Source: Burkholderia ubonensis subsp. mesacidophila
GTDB lineage: Bacteria; Pseudomonadota; Gammaproteobacteria; Burkholderiales; Burkholderiaceae
Direction: 5' to 3'
DNA length: 64,000 nt
Assembly (NCBI RefSeq): GCF_002097715.1
Contig: NZ_CP020737.1
Location: 434,001 to 498,000, forward strand
A program made the translations under genes and the position numbers. Under the pieces are notes generated by a model. That model saw nothing but the letters and a program-made list of their open reading frames with translations, was not told the origin of the DNA and did no database searches. Below are positions 14,718 through 23,362 of this stretch, in pieces. Position 1 is the first letter of the stretch; every line of letters starts with the position of its first letter.

Positions 14718-15049
14718 GCTTGATTGGCCGAACGGCATAGGGTCACCGAGGACCGCAGGCATGCGATGTCGCGGAGCGGCATGCTCGAGTGAGATGAGTT
14801 CAACTGAACGGTGCGTCACGCAGCAACAACGACCGACGCAAACAAAAAGGAGGGGCGCCGCGATCCCTCGCAACGCCCCTCCTTGGACACCCTCAGACCG
14901 AGCCTCGACCCCGCCACATTCGGGATCTGCTGCCCAGTCCCGAGATCAATTGTTGTACTGCCAGGTATCGCCGCTCGGCGCGGCCATCACCTGACGTATT
15001 GCATGGCTGCCGTGCCGTGCCGGGCAGCGAGCTCTTGCATGTCCTCGAT
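14718..15049. repeat. Left copy of the direct repeat flanking the first VgrG module
   Basis: This segment matches 21780-22086 in the same orientation. I count about ten substitutions over the first 290 bp, a 20-bp insertion (CGCTCGGCGCGG core) and a 5-bp duplication here. It contains a strong hairpin (14847-14884) and the short frame TWQYNN-stop on the minus strand, which matches the end of the lipoprotein gene at 33035-35038. The pair brackets the vgrG-to-PAAR operon. Confidence 0.85.
14847..14884. terminator. Hairpin inside the left direct repeat
   Basis: An 11-bp perfect stem (14847-14857 with 14874-14884) lies downstream of the TWQYNN remnant on the minus strand. It is flanked by five A (14844-14848), which read as a T-run on the minus strand and so suit a terminator for the minus-strand PAAR/effector operon. 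The copy at 21.9 kb has a weakened stem. Confidence 0.65.
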
Positions 15050-15067
15050 AGATTGCACGGCAGTCGT

Positions 15068-15319
15068 TTACGCGGTGCTCGAAATCAGACTGCACCCGCA
15101 TGTCGCGTGGTGGCCCTGCCGTGCTACCGGTACACCGTGGTCGGTTATCTTGCCATCGCCTTCAAGAATCACATTCGGATTCACTTCGGGATGCTGGGGA
15201 CACTTCACGAGGTCCCCCTTGCGAGCCACACGCCGCCCGCCGTAGCGCATGGTTTCGGAGGCGGTGATCACTTCGCCGCCGTGGTCAGTGGTGTCGCCGA
15301 GTCGAATGAGATCGATCAT
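15068..15319 (-). CDS. PAAR-domain T6SS spike-tip protein
   Basis: This 83-residue protein is almost entirely a PAAR domain: MIDLIRLGDTTDHGG, then GGRRVARKGDLVKCPQH, then VPVARQGHHATCGC, with His and Cys residues that bind zinc at the cone tip. The start at 15319 is chosen because family members begin at this Met; the longer frame upstream has no homology pattern. It is the last gene of the vgrG operon and would cap the VgrG encoded at 18528-21281. Confidence 0.85.
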   Translation of the reverse strand: MIDLIRLGDTTDHGGEVITASETMRYGGRRVARKGDLVKCPQHPEVNPNVILEGDGKITDHGVPVARQGHHATCGCSLISSTA

Positions 15320-15433
15320 GAAGTGCCTACGCTCAGTGCTCAATAACTGACAGAAATCGATCAACGAGATTGTCCGAGTCCGTGCCATTCAGTGCAGATC
15401 GACCCGCCACAGAACGCCCGGGGCATTCAAGCG

Positions 15434-15919
15434 TCAAGGCAGGTTGGGAACCTGGCTGCAAGGCATCTTGTCTCCGCCGTCGATCGTCAGATTGAAGTAC
15501 GGCTTATGGTCGAAATGCCTTTCATCTGCATCGGGATCAGGGATATCTCGAAATCTCTCGAAAACGAGCGTCTTGCCGCCCTGCAGCCGAATCGACATGA
15601 ACTTCATCGACTGATCGAATTTCGGCGGCCCCCATGACGCATCAATAGGTGCGCCTTTTCCTTTGGACAGGTAGATCGACAGGACTTCGCCCCATTCCGG
15701 ACGAGGTACCGACTTCATCTGATCGGTATCCGCTTGAGGCACGCTCACGTTGACGGAAAGTTTCTTCCCGCCTTTCCCGACGCAAACGAACGCCTGATTG
15801 CCGCCGAACCGGTTCTGAAATTCGACGAACGGGTCGTAGCTGCCTTGACCCGCCAAGGCAAGCTTGCCGAAGCAGAGGAGCGCTGCGCCACAGACAAAAA
15901 GCAGATTCTTCGACTTCAT
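15434..15919 (-). CDS. Secreted periplasmic protein, putative second immunity protein
   Basis: This 161-residue protein has a signal peptide (FVCGAALLCFGKLALAG, cleavage after ALA). The mature part is beta-rich with two cysteines (FVCVGKGGKKLSVNVS and MPCSQVPNLP). Its ATG overlaps the stop of the effector by four bases (ATGA), so the two are co-translated. The target of the effector, peptidoglycan, lies in the periplasm, so a periplasmic immunity protein is expected. I do not recognise the family. Since the Ivy-like gene on the other side suits the lysozyme half, this one is the candidate inhibitor of the C-terminal enzyme domain. Confidence 0.65.
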   Translation of the reverse strand: MKSKNLLFVCGAALLCFGKLALAGQGSYDPFVEFQNRFGGNQAFVCVGKGGKKLSVNVSVPQADTDQMKSVPRPEWGEVLSIYLSKGKGAPIDASWGPPKFDQSMKFMSIRLQGGKTLVFERFRDIPDPDADERHFDHKPYFNLTIDGGDKMPCSQVPNLP

Positions 15920-17943
15920 TTGACCCAGACTCCTATGACCTTTCTTCCTTTCCCTATCAACGTAGCCGCCTCGTTCTTTCGCATCACCCTGCTGTTCGGG
16001 CTGATGTAATCGCTCGCGAACAGATGTCCGGGCAGTACCACTTCCGCATGACCGTGCTTCGAACCGTCGGTTGTGCCGTAGACAATCACGGCACCTTCCG
16101 GTACGTCGTAGGGGCTGGCGATGTGATAGGCGGGATCGGAAAGGATATTTTTAAATCCCGCCTTCTCAAGATCGCTTCCGGCGTCCTTCGCTTCGACGCG
16201 GGTCGGATACGAATCGACCATGCCCGATGCCAGGAGCGCGATCTTCACATACTTCCAACATTCCTTGGTCGACACGTTGGGCGCTTTGGAGACGCTATAG
16301 ATCGGCTTTCCCAATTTCGCCTTTTGCGCTGCGACAGGCCCACTGAAATTCGCGGAATCCTTTCCGTACTTTGCGTTTCTGCGCAGAATCTCGAACATCT
16401 TCTGCTTGGGATCCCCTTCGGGAGGAGCAACGTCGGACGCCTGTGCCACGGCAACAGGATGGCCATTGTCGTTGCGGGTCACTTTCGCTTGCTGCGGCGC
16501 TTGATGTGCCTGCTGGGAATCAGATTGATCTCCGGAGGACGCAGCAGGCGAAGAGGCGGCGGGCGAAGGGGCTGCCGTCGAAGAAGATGCGGCCGTCGAA
16601 GGTGCAGCCGTCGAAGGTGCAGCCGTCGAAGGTGCAGCCGTCGAAGGTGCGGCCGTCGAAGGTGCGGCCGTCGAAGGCGCATCGGTCGAAGACGCAGTTG
16701 TCGAAGACGCACCGGCCGAAGACGCACCGCTCGAAGGTGCAGCGGTCGAAGACGCACCGGTCGAAGGCGCAGCGGTCGAAGGCGCAGCGGTCGAAGGCGC
16801 AGCGGTCGAAGGCGCAGCGGTCGAAGACGCACCGGTCGAAGGCGCAGCGGTCGAAGACGCACCGGTCGAAGACGCACCGGTCGAAGACGCACCGGTCGAA
16901 GACGAAGCAGCTGCCGCCGAAGCCCCGCCCGACGGAAGTTTGATTGTCTGCCCCGGCGTAATCAAATTGCCATCCAGCCCGGGATTGACGCGCCGGAGCT
17001 CCGCCACGCTCGTCCCGTGCTGATGGGCGATTTTCCATAGCGAGTCGCCATGCTTGACGGTATACGCGCCTAGTTTGCTGTTCCGGCGATGATCCCCCGG
17101 AGCCCCAGGGTGCGCATTAGTCTTGGCTTCGACCTTGCTATGCGGGCTGGTCAGCGTCAACGACGAAAATGAGCTGGAAAGCGCTCCCTTCCAGGCCATC
17201 TCGAGATTCGTTTCCACTTCCTTCACCCAAATCTCCAACGTCTGAGCGAATGGAACGTTCTTGACGGGCTGGCTGATTTTCCCGGACGCGTTGCTGTGGC
17301 CTTCCTGCAGGACCTTCCCGCCGGACTTCACCTGATAGTGGACGCCGGAAATCGGTTCCTTTTTCTTGTTGACGAACTGAACGCCCAAGCCGCCCGAGCA
17401 GCAGCCGAGATCGTAATCGTTGAACTTGTCGATATAGTGCGAAACCGATGTGCCGTTCGCGTCCGTCGGATCCTTGGCGCCGTTCGATTCCAGAAATTTC
17501 ATCACGCCGGGATGCTTGACCGTTCCGAATCCCTTGAGGTGAGCCGCTCCGATAATGCCGGAATGCGTAATGGTTATTCCGGAAATGACCTTGCCTTCAT
17601 ATTGATCCGCGCCATAATGCTGGGCGCGCGAACACAGCAGCCTGACCCAGGCCGCGGCGGCAACGTCCTGCTCGTCTGGCGAATTCCTGAAATCCTCCAG
17701 GCTCTTGATTCCGTCCTTTCCGGTCCACGTTCCTTTCCATTGATACTTGAATACGTCTTTGCCATCCGCATCCTTGATATAGGGGGATGAGCCGTCCGAC
17801 ACGTAATAGCCGAGATCGCTCAGCGCGGATTCGCCGAACTGATATTTGCCGACATACCCGTACTTGTTGATAACCTTGTATTTGCCGCCGCCTTCACTCT
17901 GAAAAAGCGCGCCCAGGAATTCCCGAATTCCGCCTTTGCTCAT
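15916..17943 (-). CDS. Two-headed T6SS peptidoglycan hydrolase effector with LysM domain
   Basis: This protein has 675 residues. The N-terminal part (about 1-190) is lysozyme/transglycosylase-like (FLGALFQSEGGGKYKVINKY, then GYVGKYQFGESAL, with Glu in SEGGG a plausible acid). A beta-rich linker follows (200-280). A LysM domain binds peptidoglycan (about 293-336: YTVKHGDSLWKIAHQHGTSV). A 110-residue linker consists of 5-residue repeats of the STAAP/STGAS type. The C-terminal domain (about 515-675) has a Cys in STKECWKYVKIAL and a His in KHGHAEVVLPGHLF, in the order expected for an NlpC/P60- or CHAP-like Cys/His peptidase or amidase. It lies between an Ivy-like and a second secreted gene in a vgrG operon. 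Confidence 0.75.
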   Translation of the reverse strand: MSKGGIREFLGALFQSEGGGKYKVINKYGYVGKYQFGESALSDLGYYVSDGSSPYIKDADGKDVFKYQWKGTWTGKDGIKSLEDFRNSPDEQDVAAAAWVRLLCSRAQHYGADQYEGKVISGITITHSGIIGAAHLKGFGTVKHPGVMKFLESNGAKDPTDANGTSVSHYIDKFNDYDLGCCSGGLGVQFVNKKKEPISGVHYQVKSGGKVLQEGHSNASGKISQPVKNVPFAQTLEIWVKEVETNLEMAWKGALSSSFSSLTLTSPHSKVEAKTNAHPGAPGDHRRNSKLGAYTVKHGDSLWKIAHQHGTSVAELRRVNPGLDGNLITPGQTIKLPSGGASAAAASSSTGASSTGASSTGASSTAAPSTGASSTAAPSTAAPSTAAPSTAAPSTGASSTAAPSSGASSAGASSTTASSTDAPSTAAPSTAAPSTAAPSTAAPSTAAPSTAASSSTAAPSPAASSPAASSGDQSDSQQAHQAPQQAKVTRNDNGHPVAVAQASDVAPPEGDPKQKMFEILRRNAKYGKDSANFSGPVAAQKAKLGKPIYSVSKAPNVSTKECWKYVKIALLASGMVDSYPTRVEAKDAGSDLEKAGFKNILSDPAYHIASPYDVPEGAVIVYGTTDGSKHGHAEVVLPGHLFASDYISPNSRVMRKNEAATLIGKGRKVIGVWVK
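16571..16910 (-). repeat. 15-bp minisatellite encoding STAAP/STGAS linker repeats
   Basis: About 22 in-frame 15-bp units (core GTCGAAGGTGCAGCC on the plus strand) encode five-residue repeats between the LysM and C-terminal domains of the effector. Near-identical units invite slippage that keeps the frame. Confidence 0.9.
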
Positions 17944-17946
17944 CGC

Positions 17947-18525
17947 TCATTCCTTCTTGCAAAAAATTCTAGCGTCGTCCGCGTCGATCTTGATCGGGTA
18001 TTCATTCTCGATCAGGGCTTTCTCCGCGTCGCTCGGGTTGCCGAGCCATTGCGGCTTGCAGCGATACAGCAGTCGCCCGGCCGTGCGATGGGACTGTTCG
18101 TCGTACAGCAAGGCCACATTCGTGACGTTGCACTGATTTGCCTGGCAAACCTGATAGAGCCACTCACGCGACTCGCCGACTTTCCAAAGCGATCCTTCCG
18201 TTGCAGGGCCGCTCAGCAAACGCTTTCGAAGCATTTTCACATCCAGGCCGGACAGATTCAGAAAATGATCGAACGCGGCCGACACCGCCCGGCCGGTCGC
18301 CGTCCCGTATTGATTTCCAACCGGATCAACCAGGTTGAAGATTTCTGTTTTATATTCGGAGCTTGCCGGAGTGACCTCTTTCGGAGCGGGCACTTGGCTT
18401 TGAGCCTTGCAGCCTAGTGCCACTGAGCAAAACAGAATCATCCACAAATATTTTGTTCGGGCGTGAAGCGAACGAATTCCCGCAAAGCCATTGAAATGCA
18501 TTTCTTTATTGTGATCTCGCATCAT
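17947..18525 (-). CDS. Ivy-like lysozyme-inhibitor lipoprotein, putative immunity protein
   Basis: This 192-residue protein has an N-terminal hydrophobic segment ending in a lipobox (LFCSVALGC). The C-terminal part resembles Ivy (inhibitor of vertebrate lysozyme): REWLYQVCQANQCNVTNVAL followed by YDEQSHRTAGRLLYR parallels the Ivy core, where a disulfide-bridged loop blocks the lysozyme active site. It lies two bases after vgrG and three bases before the effector. A membrane-anchored periplasmic lysozyme inhibitor is what the lysozyme-like N-terminal half of that effector would require. The Ivy assignment is by eye and should be tested. Confidence 0.6.
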   Translation of the reverse strand: MMRDHNKEMHFNGFAGIRSLHARTKYLWMILFCSVALGCKAQSQVPAPKEVTPASSEYKTEIFNLVDPVGNQYGTATGRAVSAAFDHFLNLSGLDVKMLRKRLLSGPATEGSLWKVGESREWLYQVCQANQCNVTNVALLYDEQSHRTAGRLLYRCKPQWLGNPSDAEKALIENEYPIKIDADDARIFCKKE

Positions 18526-18527
18526 CC

Positions 18528-21281
18528 CTATGCTCCATCTCCATCGGAAAACAGGTCATCGTTGATCGTGTCCATATGGTGAGTCCAATCGCCATTTCTC
18601 ACGCTGACCCGGACGGACTCTTCCTTCTCCGTGAAAATTCGCCCGGTCATGCCATCTGCGTCGAGCGTTCCGTAATAGTGAGAGTCGTCGCCGACCTTGA
18701 CCAGGTACGACGCGTTTTCAAGTATTTCTCCATCTGCGAGCGCACCCGACAAATCGAATCGCAAGCTGTACGGTCCGGAATTCTGCGGTATCGGCATCGG
18801 CGGCAACGGCATTCGCGCCGAATCGGGCCCGGGCACATCCCAGCTCGCAGCCCGCTCCAGGATCGACCCCGGCGATCCATTGACGATCCCGTTGCCGTTG
18901 ATCTGGATGTACGACCCGCCCGCACCGATCCAGACCTCCTTCGCGGCCGTGATGACGACCTTCCCGTCGGTGCTGCTAACCGTGACGTCCTTCAGGGCTG
19001 CGAGGGCCATCTGGTCGCCCTGCGCCTGAATCTCGACCTTCCCTTTGGCCGCAAACAGCTTCATCCCGGCCTGCTGCGCGAACAGGCTGATCTTCTCCGC
19101 GACGCTCGCCACAAGCGACTTGCCGCTGGCGATGAACGTGCTCTGTCCGCTGACGAGATTGGTCTGCTGATCGCTCGACACGTGCACCGATTGCTGGGTC
19201 GACAGTGCCATGCCGGATGGACTTGCCAGCACCATGACCGGATTCTTGAATGCGTTCGCGCTACCCGTGCCGCCTCCCGCCGTTCTGCCACCGGACTGCG
19301 AGCCTTGCACGCTGCTCTGCGTCGCATCGGCGAATGTCTTCAGCGCATCGTGACCCTCGCCGAGGCTCTCAGCCTGATGCGCCTGGCTCGCCTGCGACAT
19401 CGCCTTGACCATGCTCTCGGAGGCGGCGAGCTGCTGCTGCACCTCGCCCACGTCGAGCTGCTGGCTGTTCGGCCGCTGCGGATGCGTCGTCACGTACAGC
19501 CCCCGCGAAGCACGCACGGCACCGTACGAATCCGTCTTCAGGTCGAAACCGGAGCCAAGATATGCGCCGCGCGTGTTGCCGCTCTGGTCGATCAGGTACC
19601 CCAGGTGAAGCAGGCTGTTTCCTGTACTGCTGAACAATTTGGTGCGATTTTGCCCCGTCGCATCGTCGAGGACCATTTCGTTATAGCCGGCGCCCGAGTA
19701 CTCTTTCGACCGGTAGCCCGACAGGATGCCGTTGCTGTGCCACTGCGGCTTGACCGCGCCGTTGTAAATGCGATGCAGGACGACCGGCCTGTCACAGTCC
19801 CCGCCGATGTAACCGACGAGCACCTCTTCACCGATTCTCGGAACGTGTACGCTGCCGTAGCCGCCACCGGTATCCGATTGCGCGACGCGCACCCAGCACG
19901 ACGCGCGCTCGTCGCCCTGGCTCTGCCGATCCCAGATGAACATCACCTTGATCCGGTTCAGCTCGTCCGTATAGACCTCTTCGCCGCTCGGACCGACCAC
20001 GATGGCCGTCTCGAGCTGCATCACGGGCTTCTCGTGTTCGAAAGGACTCCGATACGGCACGGTCACGCGCTGCGCCTCGACTTCGACCAGGTAGAAACCC
20101 GCCGAGCCATCTTCATGCGTGACCTTGAACGCGGCTTCTGCCGAGCCGCCGGCTTTGGCTTGCGCCAACTGGTTCTGCAGACTGTGCGGGAAGTTCGCTT
20201 CCTGGTTCGATAGCGGCAGGTTGTTCTCGATGTACCGCAAGACCTTGATGGCGGCAAATTCCCGTTCGCGGTCCGAATCGCGGTCGTGCTCCGGATGGTT
20301 GGCCAGCGCGAAGCGCCTTCCGGCATCGATACCCCGAACGCCGCCCACGCCGAAGAATCGCTTCGCACGCGACTCCCATTCCTCCAGGCGAGTCTTCGAA
20401 AGGTGCTCGCCGCGATCCTGATTCAGATACGTGTAAGCGCCGGTGTATTCGTAGACTTCGGCCTGTTCCGGCAGATTCCCTTGGTCGACCTTCGTCGGCA
20501 ATGTGGTGCCCTTGGGATTGAACGGTGCGGGGGGCGCCTTGTAGTCGAACGTGCGCGTCGTGTGCAGCGTGCTCTGCAATGTCCGTGAACCCGCCCACTG
20601 CGTGAATGCGTCGGCTTCGCTGCCCGTTCCCGAACGGTAGAACCTGACGGGACTGGGTGACATTGCATCGAGTGCGTACAGGTCGTCGGTAATGACGAGC
20701 GTGTGCGCCTTGCCGTCTTCGCTATGTCGCCAGAAGCCGAACAGTCCTTCGTCTTCCATCAGGCGGTGCACGAAGTTCCAGTCGGTTTCGCTTTGGCGGC
20801 AGTACGAGCGCGAGGGCAACGGCTTCGACAACGCAAACTCGTATTGCCCATGGGCCTGCGGATGCGCATTGAAGACGTCCGCGATGATCGCGTCGACGCT
20901 TTTGTCCTGCCAATACCGCATGTCGCTGCGGAATTTGAGGAAGTGCATCCATGACGCGAAGGTCAGTTGATAGCTCGAAAAGCTACCGTCCGCGCCAAGC
21001 CGGCGAGCGGTATGGATGTAGCCGTTGATCGGGAGATATGACTTGTTCGCCTGTTGAATCCAGAGCGTCATCGGCTGCGCGATCAGCGTCTTGAGCTGGA
21101 TGTCGCCGGCCGTGGAGACCATGTCGAGAGTGACGCTGAAGTCGCGGCCCAGCTCCGAACAGGTCACGGCCCGGCGTGGCACGAGCGCATTGCCTGGCAG
21201 CGACGGGATATCCGTCTTGAGCAAGCGATCCTGCTGGATCAGGCCGCCGCGAATCGCTTGAGCCAGTTCAGTCATGTTCAT
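18528..21281 (-). CDS. vgrG: VgrG spike protein (TssI) with DUF2345 domain
   Basis: This 917-residue protein has a gp27-like N-terminal part (residues 1-400: AIRGGLIQQDRLLKTDIPSL, FVHRLMEDEGLFGFW), a gp5-like OB domain (about 430-530: SCWVRVAQSDTGGGYGSVHV then PRIGEEVLVGYIGGDCDRPV) and a DUF2345 beta-helix (about 700-830: LFAAKGKVEIQAQGD). The last 80 residues form an extra beta domain (SLRFDLSGALADGEILENAS) that probably docks the effector. VgrG trimers form the puncturing tip of the T6SS tail. It leads an operon with Ivy-like, effector, secreted and PAAR genes. It is a close paralogue of the VgrGs at 35633 and 43843. Confidence 0.93.
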   Translation of the reverse strand: MNMTELAQAIRGGLIQQDRLLKTDIPSLPGNALVPRRAVTCSELGRDFSVTLDMVSTAGDIQLKTLIAQPMTLWIQQANKSYLPINGYIHTARRLGADGSFSSYQLTFASWMHFLKFRSDMRYWQDKSVDAIIADVFNAHPQAHGQYEFALSKPLPSRSYCRQSETDWNFVHRLMEDEGLFGFWRHSEDGKAHTLVITDDLYALDAMSPSPVRFYRSGTGSEADAFTQWAGSRTLQSTLHTTRTFDYKAPPAPFNPKGTTLPTKVDQGNLPEQAEVYEYTGAYTYLNQDRGEHLSKTRLEEWESRAKRFFGVGGVRGIDAGRRFALANHPEHDRDSDREREFAAIKVLRYIENNLPLSNQEANFPHSLQNQLAQAKAGGSAEAAFKVTHEDGSAGFYLVEVEAQRVTVPYRSPFEHEKPVMQLETAIVVGPSGEEVYTDELNRIKVMFIWDRQSQGDERASCWVRVAQSDTGGGYGSVHVPRIGEEVLVGYIGGDCDRPVVLHRIYNGAVKPQWHSNGILSGYRSKEYSGAGYNEMVLDDATGQNRTKLFSSTGNSLLHLGYLIDQSGNTRGAYLGSGFDLKTDSYGAVRASRGLYVTTHPQRPNSQQLDVGEVQQQLAASESMVKAMSQASQAHQAESLGEGHDALKTFADATQSSVQGSQSGGRTAGGGTGSANAFKNPVMVLASPSGMALSTQQSVHVSSDQQTNLVSGQSTFIASGKSLVASVAEKISLFAQQAGMKLFAAKGKVEIQAQGDQMALAALKDVTVSSTDGKVVITAAKEVWIGAGGSYIQINGNGIVNGSPGSILERAASWDVPGPDSARMPLPPMPIPQNSGPYSLRFDLSGALADGEILENASYLVKVGDDSHYYGTLDADGMTGRIFTEKEESVRVSVRNGDWTHHMDTINDDLFSDGDGA

Positions 21282-21779
21282 GCGTTTTCCATCTTCTTGT
21301 TAGTTGTAAGCCCGCGATGGCTTGCACTCTCGTAGGGGCGGCCCCCGGTTACGTCCCGGTTATTCTGTCGGCGACTGCAAAGTGTGAGAATGTACCTCAA
21401 GCAGAATGCGGGCAATACGTCTGACAAGAATTGAAACACATAATATCTTCGGAAATGTGCTTGGGTGTCGATCGAGCGGATTGAAAGTCAACGTTCCCAA
21501 CATTTAAATTACTAAATAGCTTTCTAAAACATAACATTTAGCATTCGTTTTCCCTTTGCTGGTGCGCTGCGGTCGCGTGCAGGAACGGGGGCGCCGAGCG
21601 AGACTGCTTCGGACGACGATGCTCGAAGGAGTGCCGCTTGGCCATATGCCACAAGCGCCAATCTTTGGCCCCGTCCTTTCAGGCAGGTTGAGAAAAAAGG
21701 GGGGTGAAACTTCCCCTCATGTGTGGAGGACTTTGTGGCAGTCGATCTTATCGAGCGAATAAATGGGCGAGGCTTAAGG
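21282..21779. other. Upstream region of the first vgrG, AT-richer
   Basis: This stretch holds no convincing gene. An AT-rich part (about 21430-21540, including TTAAATTACTAAATAGCTTT) probably contains the vgrG promoter. I cannot pick a clear -35/-10 pair. Confidence 0.4.
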
Positions 21780-22086
21780 GCTTGATTGGCCGAACGGAAT
21801 AGGGTCACCGAGGACCGCAGGCGTGTGATGTTGCGGAGCGGCATGCTCGGGTGAGATGAGTTCAACTGAACGGTGCGTCACGCAGCAACAACGACCGACG
21901 CAAACAAAAACGAGGGGCGCCGCCATCCCTCGCAACGCCCCTCCTTGGACATCCTCAGACCGAGCCTCGACCCCGCCGCATTCGGAATCTGCTGCCCAGT
22001 CCCGAGATCAATTGTTGTACTGCCAGGTATCGCTGACGTATTGCATGGCCGCCGTGCCGGGCAGCGAGTTGCTGCCTGTCCTCGAT
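21780..22086. repeat. Right copy of the direct repeat flanking the first VgrG module
   Basis: This is the same sequence as 14718-15049 without the 20-bp and 5-bp insertions. It lies upstream of vgrG and shows the same TWQYNN-stop remnant on the minus strand. The distance between copies is about 7.06 kb, spanning the whole vgrG operon. Confidence 0.85.
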
Positions 22087-22310
22087 GGCATTGCCTGCCG
22101 TAAAGCATCTGGACCACGTGCATCAAACCCTCGATGCCGGCACGAGGGAGCGGTAAGCGACGCACCTTGTAATTTCGAAACATGGAAACGATGGAGGTCG
22201 TTGTTTCAATTTCGGAATACTGATGCTCTGTAACCGTGGGGTGGCGAGTCCGATGGCAATGGAATGTGGATCTGCACAATATTTTCAGGTGCGAATCGTT
22301 TGTCTTTAAA

Positions 22311-22364
22311 TTGACTAGTGGTGTTTATTGTATTGAAACAATGACTGATAAATCTACTAGTCAA
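22311..22364. promoter_or_regulatory. Inverted repeats in the ebo promoter region
   Basis: TTGACTAGT (22311-22319) and its exact reverse complement (22356-22364) flank an AT-rich stretch containing a second dyad, ATTGT-N6-ACAAT (22327-22342). They lie about 75-130 bp before the first ebo gene, a plausible position for promoter and operator. TTGACT could itself serve as a -35 box. Confidence 0.4.
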
Positions 22365-22438
22365 TACTCCGAAAAATATGACCTAGACTCGATCGATAAG
22401 CCTGAGAGAAATTAACTTCTCACTTCCCACAGTCGAGC

Positions 22439-23362
22439 ATGAATCCTCCTCCGCGCACGGATGCCGTCATTGCACTGACACGGCTTCTTGATTCTCGCTT
22501 GACCCGGGAGGGACGTGATTTTTTATCGAGTGCGTCAGTCGAGATTCGCGGCAGCGCATCAGCACGGAGCATGACCCGCTTGCTGTCGCTTGCCAGCCGC
22601 CATGTCCGCGCCGACATCGCGCTCGATCCTGATCGCGATGAGCTTCGCGCACTGAAAGCGGACCTTCCCCGTTGCAATCCCGAGCATTGGAGCCTGCTCG
22701 AAACGCTGCGCATCGTGCTGCTGCTCTCATTTCCGCAACTCGACGAGGATGGCTTCCCCGCGGTATTCGAGCAGTGTTTCCGCTTTGCCGACCACGGCGA
22801 ATCGTGCGCACTCTACCGCGCGTTACCGCTGCTGCCGCGCGGCGAGCGTTTCGTCTCACGTGCGAGAGAAGGATGCCGCACCAACATGCGGACGGTGTTC
22901 GAAGCCGTTGCCTGCGACTCGAGTTACCCGGCCGACTACTTCGACGATCTGTCGTGGTGCCAGCTCGTCCTCAAGGCGGTGTTCATCGATGCACCGCTTG
23001 CTCGCATCGAATCGTTCGACGCTCGGCTATCGCCCGAGCTTGCGCGTATGGCCCTCGATCTGGCTGACGAACGTCGCAGTGCGGGACGCGACGTGCCGCC
23101 GCAATTGTGGCTTTGCCTCGGCCCTTACGCCGGCGGGCGCGGACTCGACGCCCTGAGAACGGAGCTGCGAAGCGGGAGCGAGCAGGGCAAGCGCGGCGCG
23201 CTGCTAGCCTTCGCCCGGGCAGGGGCGCTGACACGCGAGGATCCATCGATCGACTCGGCATGGCGCGAGCACGCCGCATTCATCGAGCAGGCGCGCAAAC
23301 ACGGCTTTTCGGCGCGCGCGTTCCACCTTCTCCAGCCCATTCAGACGAGGGACTTGCCGTGA
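22439..23362 (+). CDS. eboA: EboA family metabolite traffic protein
   Basis: This helical protein of 307 residues opens the ebo operon. Features include an N-terminal repeat-like helical region (TRLLDSRLTREGRDFL) and the block LPRGERFVSRAREGCRTNMR, then TVFEAVACDSSYPADYFDDL near residue 155, typical of EboA. In cyanobacteria ebo genes are needed to move an indole-alkaloid precursor (scytonemin monomer) to the periplasm, and in Pseudomonas the related edb cluster deters nematode grazing. The molecular role of EboA is not known. Its stop overlaps the GTG of eboB by four bases. Identification rests on these blocks plus the full set of five ebo neighbours. Confidence 0.85.
   Translation: MNPPPRTDAVIALTRLLDSRLTREGRDFLSSASVEIRGSASARSMTRLLSLASRHVRADIALDPDRDELRALKADLPRCNPEHWSLLETLRIVLLLSFPQLDEDGFPAVFEQCFRFADHGESCALYRALPLLPRGERFVSRAREGCRTNMRTVFEAVACDSSYPADYFDDLSWCQLVLKAVFIDAPLARIESFDARLSPELARMALDLADERRSAGRDVPPQLWLCLGPYAGGRGLDALRTELRSGSEQGKRGALLAFARAGALTREDPSIDSAWREHAAFIEQARKHGFSARAFHLLQPIQTRDLP

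Noticed and set aside
16571..16910. Possible CRISPR array
   Set aside because: Units are 15 bp, contiguous and in frame with a protein; there are no spacers.
16024..17040. Arg-rich open frames opposite the effector repeats
   Set aside because: They are the alternative readings of the 15-bp minisatellite and have no independent support.
18576..20213. A 545-residue open frame antisense to the first vgrG
   Set aside because: Shadow of the vgrG coding frame with biased composition and no ribosome site.
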